Origin: Agapanthus africanus
Taxonomy: Eukaryota > Streptophyta > Magnoliopsida > Asparagales > Amaryllidaceae
NCBI GenBank assembly: GCA_030015575.1
Contig: CM057351.1
Location: 888,001 to 952,000, forward strand
Length of the DNA: 64,000 bases
Direction: 5' to 3'
Shown here: piece after piece, positions 55,001-64,000 of the stretch
How positions within the stretch are numbered: position 1 is the first letter of the stretch
Layout: each line of letters starts with the position of its first letter
The notes under the pieces: generated by a model
Seen by the model: the letters and a program-made list of their open reading frames with translations, nothing else
What the model was told of the DNA's origin: nothing
Database searches by the model: none
Translations under genes and position numbers: made by a program

Positions 55001-55485
55001 GTGGATGTTCTAGGGATATGATAACGACAGCCTCGTTCGGGAGACGGTTATCATTCCAGGCTTCCAAGGTGACCTGGATGACAGAGTGACTGCCAGAGTT
55101 ATAGTTTTCCCTCTGACGAGGGGCAGTATTTTGGAAAGGTCGTCCAGGTGGATACTGAGGGAAGGATGGCGCAGGATATTGATTAAGTTCAGTTGACGAT
55201 ACAGTCTAAGAAGTTTTGATTTGGAGTTCATTTATGAACTAAGTCCCATCAGACATCCAGACACATTCTAAGACAGGTATTGCTCATTTCGGGAAATGGC
55301 TTTCTCCGCGAACTTGAGATATAGAGAGACATAGAAAGAAACATCAGAGCGGATCCACTCACTGAGGCTATTCCTCGAACGCAATAGTTTCGCAAACGAG
55401 CTTTGTGAGACTGACTAGTAGAGGAGTTGGGTGTTCGGTATCACACGGGCTGTGAGTATGCGACATCGCAATAATTATCCTTGAG
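52086..55485 (+). pseudogene. Decayed gag-pol of C unit 1
   Basis: The gag ATG (52086) is in the family position but a TAG follows after four codons. Scattered pol remnants are still recognisable: at 54095-54215 a stretch close to the A integrase-RT linker (VELEVIPEPQTITEDL and RRYGR), at about 54405-54460 the GSSGKVCKLL..YGLKQA region of RT with a stop, and at about 54560-54640 the VLVLYVDD..GNDIP region with frameshifts. Many small indels separate them. The gag region is replaced by a tandem duplication of about 390 bp. No protein could be made. Unit 2 has the same lesions. Confidence 0.8.
52150..52935 (+). repeat. Two-copy tandem duplication in the gag position, C unit 1
   Basis: A block from CCAGGACACYC through ATCGTATGGTTATATACGAA, TTGTCTTT, AGTACACCC, TTGGATAGTC and AAAGGGATT occurs at about 52200-52525 and again at about 52605-52930. 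The copies are diverged (roughly 75-80% by eye). Both can be read as SIVWLYTNSK/TIVWLYTNSK in one frame, which may be chance. Confidence 0.75.
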
Positions 55486-55499
55486 TGCAAGTGGGAGAT
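55486..55499 (+). other. Polypurine tract, C unit 1
   Basis: TGCAAGTGGGAGAT abutting LTR 2. Confidence 0.92.
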
Positions 55500-57609
55500 T
55501 GTTGGAGATAGTGCCCTCAGAGTCAATTATTGGATCACAGGCACGTGATTGCAATGATTGATGGAGGACCCATCCCGATAGGGCAGTCTTACTCAAGATG
55601 ATAGTATACTATCTGGTTTATCTTTATCATCGTGTACTGCTTTAGGTGACTTTACTGATCACTATTGCACGTTGATAGAGCCCCTAGGATTCTTGCTTGA
55701 CTGCCAGCAGTATGAGGGCGATCATATACGTGGGAGCTGGGGTCTATAAGCACATCCTTAAAAGGTCCCTAGTCGTGGGAGTTTCGAGACAGGGCATCGA
55801 TTCTCCAGAGTAGACTAGTGTATACAGTCGAGACCCCGACGAGGGGCGGTGGCCGGTCTCATAAGCCACTGGTGTCAGTTGGTTCACCTAAGATGTATAC
55901 AGGTGCTCATTGGGTTATGAGTACACCGGACAGGACTCGCCGGGAACATGCTAGTTGGTATTATACCTGACGTCAGATAGCAGTTCCCTGGTGACATGTG
56001 TACATGTTAGTTCATCGACCTGAGATCGTCATTTTTCTCGTGTGAGTTCCCACTGTGCTTTGATTACTACCCTACCACGCTCAAAGGAGACGTGCAAACA
56101 GGTTTTAGTTGGGTACAGTCCCGAGCCACATGGAGGCAGTGAGCGGATCTGCAGGGGTTCGTCTCTCCCGATATTGGGGGTGAGGTCGCGCTGTGTCTAG
56201 GAGAGCCAGTACATGAAAGTCCTTGGCCAAGGCAGGAGATTTACTGGTAGGTATTCCAGTAGTATCTCAGGGTGTTCTGGGCTGATCTCCGACACGACTT
56301 GTACCGCTTTTGGGGGTCTGACTTTTACCAACCCCCTAGGCCCGCCATGCGATGCTCATAGACGAACGGACCGGACTGTACGGATATTGTCACTGACAGG
56401 CTCAGTAGGGTGTCGGCATGAGTTCGCTCACAGACATCCCTTTTGGTCAATACCTGGTAGCCCGTTACGTATTGGCTAATACCTCTGACGTGCTAGTGGT
56501 TAAATCCACAACCAAGGTATAGACGAGTCTTTAGAGTCCCCCACAGACCAGTTTCTCAAGTTTCGGGCGAAACGCTGTAGAGGCCATATGGAGATATGGC
56601 AGGGTTCGATCAGATACGTGCGGTATTGCACGGATCGTGATCGGACGGTTTTTACTAGCCGGCTTTGGTTTAAGCCGGATCCTAGTATTAGACAGTGTAG
56701 TTTTGTCTCTTTGCATTTGTGTTCAGTGGAAATATAAATGCGAGCATGTATATGCAGTCGCGGGGTTTTCCTGTAATTTATTACGGAATCGGTTTTCTGA
56801 AGTTGCCAGTTTGCATTCCGTTCCGGCCAGTTTTCCTTTGTTCCTTCGCGGCCGGACTTATCTGATGGAGGGGGTTATTTGCAGGTATGCAAATTATCTA
56901 TTGTGGAGGGGTTATTTGTGAAATGGTTTATCATGATAATTCAAAGCATCTTTGCATTTCTTGCAATAATGAGATTTGAGTTGATTAGGATTGGATATGA
57001 CGTTGTTATTATCACTTTTGGATGCGGTAACCTCTTTTCATTCCTACACTCACCTCCCTTCATGTTTTAGTCTTTTTCCCTCCACCATTTTATGATGGCC
57101 GGCCACTTTGAAAGGGGATGAGTGAGGTGTTCATTTGAAAAAGAAAATTCATTCATCTCATTTTTCTTGCTACACAAATTCAAGCTCCACTTGAAAGTTC
57201 ATTTTGTTCAATTCCTCCATCACCATGGCAACTACATAAACCCCAAATGAGACAATGGTTTCTACACTAGCCTACAGCATTTCTTGGGCACGTCGACTTG
57301 CCAACTTCGTGCTCGAGTTGCCTCGGTCCAGAGGTGGGAGCCCGTAAAAGAACCCGGCGATGTGGTGTCCGTTTCGACGAGGAGGCGACGACCGGAGGTT
57401 CCGCGAGGAGATCGGAGTAGAGGCGAATACCGAAGGACACGGATCGCTTGGTATAGCTTCTCTACCCTTTTTCTAGTTTGCTAGAGTTAGTTTAATGGCC
57501 CGATCCGGGTTAATAGTGCGCGGTGGTGCCGGTTTGCAAGTTTCGCAAAGATTTTGTTTCCGCATTTCCGGCATCGGATTGACGGCCGGGGTGCCGCAGT
57601 GCACTTACA
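55500..57609 (+). repeat. LTR 2 of element C (2110 bp), shared by both units
   Basis: Preceded by a polypurine tract and followed by a primer site, so it serves as the 3' LTR of unit 1 and the 5' LTR of unit 2. It shares several diagnostic bases with LTR 3 against LTR 1 (for example CACGTG against CACATG near its start). Confidence 0.95.
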
Positions 57610-57610
57610 T

Positions 57611-57623
57611 TGGTATCAGAGCC
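57611..57623 (+). other. Primer binding site, C unit 2
   Basis: TGGTATCAGAGCC one base after LTR 2. Confidence 0.95.
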
Positions 57624-59580
57624 ACGCCATTAATCTTATCTAGCTTGCTCTAGTATGTTTAGAACTCGATCGAACTAAAATCCCAAAAACCGTATTTTTA
57701 GTGCATCTGTTCTCTGTCGAAATTTTTTTAGCTCCAAAAATTTTTCAGGTTGTTGCAGAAACACATGCAGGCAATTATAAGCACACTGTGAAAATTTGGT
57801 AGTGTGACGTCATCTTTTCACCGCGGAACCGCGGCCAAACCCATGCTTGGGCCGCGGTTCCGCCGCCACTTTGAGTGTTCACTGTGCCAAATTTTTACAG
57901 TGGGCTTTTGACTAAGAAATGGGGTTTTTGGGATATTCTTTTTGGGCCCAGATTTTCTGTGAGAGCTACAGTAGTGCTTGGGGCCCACTTCGGTAAATTT
58001 GTTCGATCGGATATTTTAAACATGCAAGTTCACAGTATTTACATTATATCTGCGACCGTGAATGTCATTTGATCGGTAAATCATGTCTAACTGCTATAGC
58101 TCTTTTAGACGGATTTGCGAACGTGACATTCACGTTGATGTTCTGTGTTGTGCTGTGATGTTGCGGATTGGTCGCGGGGGATAGCCTGGATGCAATGTTA
58201 GTACAGTTTTGTTTTATATGTACATTTGATATTGCGGGGCGAGCGTCCGACATGTGGACTGCCGTCACTGCCTGTTTGTATTATTCTTTTAGGGCACGAC
58301 CGAGTCGAGGTCGATGTACCCGTTGTATGTATATTTTACTTTCTGTACTAGGATTACCCCGCGGAGGGGTGCATGGATAGCCGGGTTCTAGAGGGCAACG
58401 GGCCCACATATCATGGCATTGAGACGGAGGGGGCTTCACTCTAGAATTGGCGGGCTATTCACCGCACTCTTAGGGGGTATAGGTTGACCCAGGAGGGGTG
58501 CCCAAGTTACCGGATTCCGTGAAGTGCTGGGTGGTCCATTCACATTGCTGAAGGGGGCTGCCTCGCTTCAGGTTTTGGCGGGTAACTTGCCGCGTCCGTA
58601 GGGGTCTAGGTTTTTCATTGCACAGGCTATCCACACGACCAGGGGAACGTCGGGTTTTAGTAGCGGCTCTATGAAACCCGGGGATCTCGGATATCTGTAT
58701 TGTTCTGTGATGCTGGTTACATTTCTGTGATGTTGCATTTTATCACGCCTTGAGCGAATATTATATATTGATATATATACTAGTAGATGTTGTATATATT
58801 TTGCATCCGCGCTAGTCCAGTCCCCGCTCTGTCGTTAGTTAAGTAACCTAACGGGTGATGACGGGACCCAGTGGCGAATGCAGATGGCATATACGTACAT
58901 CATTATTTTCGTTCTTTATTGATGTGATCAATTGATGGGACTGCATTGATTCGGATCAATGCAAGCTAAACAAACCTATTCTGATGTTGTTGGAACATTT
59001 TTCAAAAAGCTGTTATTGCAAGGACGTTCACTTTTGTTTTGCACAGTGGTATTCAGTTGGAATATCTTGCTATGTTTGTTGCCCTTCATCAAGGCATAGT
59101 GTATGGTAGCTGCTTGTTACCTTTCTGCTGCATAGATAGATGCGTTGGTTTGGGACAGTCGTATAGCCTTGTTGGCCTTCGTCAAGGGCTTGTACGGGTG
59201 GGTTCAAATTAAGCTGGACAATGACGGGTAGAACTTGACATGTGACTTATGATTTGTTGGCCTTCGTCAAGGTCATAAGAGCATGGGGCAAAAATCACAT
59301 CGGGAGTTTCTAAAGAAACTGAAACTTGCCAGATATGCGCATACCTTCTGGAGTGTAATAACGTGAGCGGATTCCGTCATGTTATCATGCAATGATAGTT
59401 GGATCCCGACCCCACTGATGAGTTGGTTTACTCCTCGGGTGATCCCGGTTAATTCTTCTTTCAGCTTTAGGGAAGAATTTGACGTTACAGTGGGAGGTTT
59501 CTAGATTAGATAAAGTGATAACCATTCTGATATAGGTTAGAGTGCACGCTGAGTGTTTCTTTTCTCTCTCTCTTTGGCAG
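57624..59580 (+). other. Leader of C unit 2
   Basis: Uninterrupted version of the unit 1 leader, including the empty site of element B (single ATTAT near 57774). It holds the GC-rich hairpin (57821-57867, TGACGTCA at 57805-57812), the CGTTAG/CTAACG hairpin (58833-58853) and the three-hairpin array (59076-59094, 59169-59187, 59254-59272). No gene. Confidence 0.8.
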
Positions 59581-59585
59581 CGACC

Positions 59586-62500
59586 ATGACCCGAGCCTAG
59601 ACTATGACTCAGTGACCAAAATTAACCGAACCTTCTTAAACACTGGCTTTTGGATTGTCACAATTGCAAACCTCATTGCCACTCCTACTTTTACCCTTTT
59701 CTCCAGGACACCCCGTATTACTACGAGCGTCCACTTCCATTGGACAAAACCATCGTATGGTTATATACGAACTCGAAGGAATTTATTCGAGGATGGTTTC
59801 CGGTTCTGGAGAAAACGAATAGGACTATTCAGTTGTCTTTTCCTTTTACCTTTCTCTCAGGTTGCGAGTACTCCTTGGATTAGGGGATAGTACACCCGTT
59901 ACGCCTATTGGATAGTCTTCTTCCAAACCTTAGGCTGGTCCCGAACGGTGGGGAATGAAGAAAGCCGATTAGCCTAAGTGTGGTGTGCAGAAGGTATTAA
60001 GTTAAGACAAATAAAGGGATTATAAGGAGGGCAAAGTAAATTGCGACTGATATTCACGATCAAACCAAGTATTTCATTACCACTCCCACTTCACCTTTGT
60101 ATTTCTCCAGGACACTCCGTATCACTACGAAGATCCATAGTTATTTGGATATTCCATCGTATGGTTATATACGAACTCGAAAGGAACTTGTTCCAGTTCG
60201 GGGATGGATTCTGGTTCAGGAGAAATAGGAATAAGGTTTATTCGGTTGTCTTTTATCTTCACCTTCTCTCGCATTGCGAGTGCTCCTAGGATTAGGACAG
60301 TACACCCATTGTGCTTATTGGATAGTCTCCTTCCAAACCATAGGCCGGTGCCGAACGGTAGGGAAGGAAGAAAACCATTTGGCCTAAAGGGGTGTACAGA
60401 AGGTAATGACTAAAGACATATAAAGGGATTTGGAGAGATGGCAAAGAATTATACGGTTACAGTTGTGAATCTAGATAATGGAAGAGGCATTACTAGGAAT
60501 ACCGGGATACCCCATCGAAACATTTCAATGTTTCAGTTTCACTGTGTACTGTTAAAAGAAAACTGATTTCCCAATTAGCCCTTACTCCAGGGTATGTATT
60601 TACCAGGTATGATTCTCACATCTGTATGGTTTTACAGATGATGAGTGGGAGTAAGTTATTGGGAATTAGGTGATCATCCTCATTATATCGGAATTCGTTG
60701 TAATTAGTGATATTTGAGGAAATCGCCTGGGTAATTTGCCGGATGGCAAATATTTGGTTTTGAATATCCGTTGTTATGCACCAATTTCAAATTAATATAT
60801 ATCTGTACGTCTATTTTTATAGAGTGATATATACCTTTTTGAAATTATGTCTATGACATTTACCTATATCAGTGGATTGTTAGGTAAGGAGCATTAAACA
60901 GCAGTGTAATTCTTCTTAACCATGAGTACAGTTTTCAACCTACGACACACAGTGAATGATTCACTAGACTCAGGGGACTTATACAGAGTATTGTATATTG
61001 TCCAGTGTCCATTAGGACAGATGGGTTGGTCCTCGTACTATATTCGGTTTACCTATGACTTCTCTAGTTTGACAGGTGTTTCGTAGAAACACAAGGTCCA
61101 AGTTTTGAGAAGTTATACGTATATGAATAAAGTAGAGAACCAGGTGTTTCAAGTATTAGGATTCTTCAAAGTAATCGAAGATGTAGATACTTGTGTATGG
61201 TATTCAGTTGATAGTAATGATTAAGAGAACTTTCTTCTCTTTCAGGTTACTCATAATTGGAAGCACTCCTAAGTTGAGTAACGCTGATCGGCCTCCTTCC
61301 ATTTAGTTGACATGCACTGGAGACAGCTGCATGATTTGAATCTGGTTCAATTAAATCAGTGCCTCTGTTTCTGTATTGGATATAGAACAGTTCATATCTT
61401 GACATTGTTAAGATACGGGGAGTTGTCCGGCTTATGCTTAAAACCAGACTCTGGATGACTCAAGGCACGTTTCTCTAATGGCTGTTTGTGGGTTGACCCG
61501 GGCTATGACGAGGGTTGATTTTCTACCATCTGGAAGATCAATAGTGATATTATTCTTGACTCGCCACAGTTTCAATAAAAATGGATTTTTTTCAGAAAAC
61601 AGTAGTGGGAGTATGGTAGAACTGGAAGTGATTCCAGAACCGCAAACGATTACTGAAGATTTGATAAAGAACCTAAAGATTCAATCTGATTTGACATTCC
61701 ATTGGCCACTCCGCAGATATGGTAGGTAACCTCAGGCACCCGAGAGGTACTCCGGTAGCCTCAAGGACGGTGACAGGGAGGTTCTTGTTTACCCAGACTT
61801 GCCATTGCTGTTGTTCCAGACTGTGAGACCCGGCAGGAGGATGAGTATAGCGTCGTTCTAAACTTTCTTTAGAAGTGTATGTGTATATGACTCTGCCAGA
61901 GGGTTGTCATGGTCAGTGGGAGCAGCGGAAGCATTGGTGGACAAGTGGCTTATGTCTATTTATAGACTAAAGCAGATATAGCGCAGATAGATCATCTATT
62001 TCGGATGTGAAGTCATAGGTTTGACTTCATTAGAATAGGGGATGGATCTGTTAAAAAGGTAGTAGGGTGTGATGTCCTGGTATTTGGATGACATACACAG
62101 AGTAGGAAGTGATATTCCTGTACTACGGTCGGTTATACTTTGGTTGTCACACAGTGGTTTCTCCACATAGGACTTGGATATTATATCAGACATTCTAGTT
62201 ACTGGATCTATGGTATTAGATCTAGATTTGGGTAGTTTCCCAATCTGGGTACTTAGACAGCATTCTATGAGTATTTAGAATGGACGGCTCCTGGCACGGT
62301 AGTGTACCTGCAGGTGATGGAGTCACCCTCTCTAAAGGTGTCTTACAGACTAAAGTGGAGAGGGATATGCATCATTGGTAGATCACTTGCTTAGGCAATT
62401 GAGTCAATCATGAGATGTCAAGTACCACACCAGATGTTGTTCTTGCAGTAGATGCAATAAGTTGATATTGATCCAATCCTGGAGAAACGTTCGGAAGCAG

Positions 62501-62994
62501 TTTTAGAACATAAGTGGATGTTCTAGGGATATGATAACGACAGCCTCGTTCGGGAGACGGTTATCATTCCAGGCTTCCAAGGTGACCTGGACGACAGAGT
62601 GACTGTCAGAGTTATAGTTTTCCCTCTGATGAGGGGCAGTATTTTGGACAGGTCGTCCAGGTGGATACTGAGGGAAGGATGGCGCAGGATACTAATTAAG
62701 TTCAGTTGACGATACAGTCTAAGAAGTTTCGATTTGGAGTTCATAAAATAAGTCCCATCAGACATCCAGACACATTCTAAGACAGGTATTGCTCATTTCG
62801 GAAGATGGCTTTCTCCGTGAACTTGAGATATAGAGAGACATAGAAAGAAACATCAGAGCGGATCCCCTCACTGAGGCTATTCCTCGAACGCAAAAGTTTC
62901 GCAAACGAGCTTTGTGAGACTGACTAGTAGAGGAGTTGGGTGTTCGGTATCACACGGGCTGTGAGTATGCGACATCACAATAATTAGCCTTGAG
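59586..62994 (+). pseudogene. Decayed gag-pol of C unit 2
   Basis: Same ATG followed by TAG after four codons, same duplicated block in the gag position (about 59700-60435), and the same pol remnants (VELEVIPEPQTITEDL region at 61610-61700). It differs from unit 1 by scattered substitutions and a few small indels, for example near 60830-60860. The shared lesions show that the frame was already dead before the tandem formed. Confidence 0.8.
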
Positions 62995-63008
62995 TGCAAG
63001 TGGGAGAT
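62995..63008 (+). other. Polypurine tract, C unit 2
   Basis: TGCAAGTGGGAGAT abutting LTR 3. Confidence 0.92.
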
Positions 63009-64000
63009 TGTTGGAGATAGTGCCCTCAGAGTCAATTATTGGATCACAGGCACGTGATTGCAATGATTGATTGAGGAACCATCCCGATAGGACAGTCTTA
63101 CTCAAGATGATAGTATGCTATCTGGTTTATCTTTATCATCGTGTACTGCTTTAGGTGACTTTACTGATCACTATTGCACGTTGATAGAGCCCCTAGGATT
63201 CTTGCTTGACTGCCAGCAGTATGAGGGCGATCATATACGTGGGAGCTGGGGTCTATAAGCACATCCTTAAAAGGTCCCTAGTCGTGGGAGTTTCGAGACA
63301 GAGCATCGATTCTCCAGAGTAGACTAGTGTATACAGTCGAGACCCCGACGAGAGGCGGTGGCCGGTCTCACAAGCCACTGGTGTCAGTTGGTTCACCTAA
63401 GATGTATACAGGTGCTCATTGGGTTATGAGTACACCGGACAGGACTCGCCGGGAACATGCTAGTTGGTATTATACCTGACGTTAGATAGCAGTTCCCTGG
63501 TGACAGTGTACAGGTTAGTTCATCGACCTGAGATCGTCATTTGTCTCGTGTGAGTTCCCACTGTGCTTTGATTACTACCCTACCACGCTCAAAGGAGACG
63601 TGCAAACAGGTTTTAGTTGGGTACAGTCCCGAGCCACATGGAGGCAGCGAGCGGATCTGCAGGGGTTCGTCTCTCCCGGTATTGGGGGTGAGGTCGCGCT
63701 GTGTCTAGGAGAGCCAGTACATGAAAGTCCTTGGCCAAGGCAGGAAATTTACTGGTAGGTATTCCAGTAGTATCTCAGGGTGTTCTGGGCTGATCTCCGA
63801 CACGACTTGTACCGCTTTTGGGGGTCTGACTTTTACCAACCCCCTAGGCCCGCCATGCGATGCTCATAAACGAACGAACCGGACTGTACGGATATTGTCA
63901 CTGACAGGCTCAGTAGGGTGTCGGCATGAGTTCGCTCACAGACGTCCCTTTTGGTCAATACCTGGTAGCCCGTTATGTATTGGCTAATACCTCTGACGTG
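63009..64000 (+). repeat. LTR 3 of element C (first 992 bp, truncated by window)
   Basis: TGTTGGAGATAG onward, collinear with LTR 1 and LTR 2. Whether a third unit or flanking Tekay-like DNA follows cannot be seen. Confidence 0.95.

Larger units (their letters stand above)
27806..64000 (+). mobile_element. Copia element C, tandem LTR-internal-LTR-internal-LTR array (right end off window)
   Basis: LTRs at 27806-29896, 55500-57609 and 63009-64000 (truncated by the window). Two internal regions: 29897-30065 joined to 50272-55499 (interrupted by element B) and 57610-63008. Removing B leaves 5397 bp against 5399 bp, collinear and nearly identical. All parts point the same way and adjacent units share one LTR, as expected from unequal recombination between LTRs. 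Both internal regions carry the same decayed pol. Confidence 0.93.

Overview
This window is repetitive plant (angiosperm-type) nuclear DNA made almost entirely of LTR retrotransposons nested in one another. I see no ordinary host gene that I can support. The evidence is Ty1/Copia and Ty3/Gypsy polyproteins, initiator-Met-tRNA primer sites (TGGTATCAGAGC), long LTRs bounded by TG...CA, 5-bp target duplications and tandem arrays. Nothing in the sequence fixes the species.

Layout. 1-5270 is the 5' part of a minus-strand Copia element (called A'), cut by the left window edge and inserted into a C-type LTR whose 3' end survives at 5271-5551. 5552-7142 is non-coding, with palindromic repeats and a minisatellite. 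7143-9197 is a decayed plus-strand gene of at least six exons with all introns in phase 1. 9430-13560 is a hypervariable stretch: tandem hairpins, then a 29-bp/116-bp higher-order array split by a solo Copia LTR (9949-12126, target duplication GGGAC). 13578-20348 is the gag-pro-pol of a minus-strand Tat-type Gypsy element, full of in-frame stops and lacking the integrase core.

From 20349 rightwards the nest is: Tat <- Tekay/Del-like LTR (20349-22269) <- second Tekay/Del-like element (LTR 22270-26850, then internal DNA to 27805) <- plus-strand Copia element C (27806 to beyond 64000) <- minus-strand Copia element B (30066-50266, target duplication ATTAT) <- minus-strand Copia element A (39645-50183, target duplication CATGT). 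Element C is a tandem LTR-internal-LTR-internal-LTR array. LTR pairs fit the nesting order: A has about nine differences in 2212 bp, B a few dozen in 1894 bp, C more.

A, A', B and C are related families whose proteins look like the Angela/BARE lineage. B carries gag plus pol with one amber stop. A has an intact protease-integrase-RT-RNase H frame but no gag. C has a heavily decayed pol and a gag start that stops after four codons. They therefore look like a partly autonomous family (B) with dependent relatives (A, C). All of them share long (2-2.8 kb) untranslated leaders with the same RNA-like architecture: a GC-rich hairpin about 190 nt from the primer site, a CGTTAG/CTAACG hairpin, and three spaced hairpins carrying one conserved apical motif with covarying stems. 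That shared leader architecture is the most interesting undescribed-looking signal in the window.
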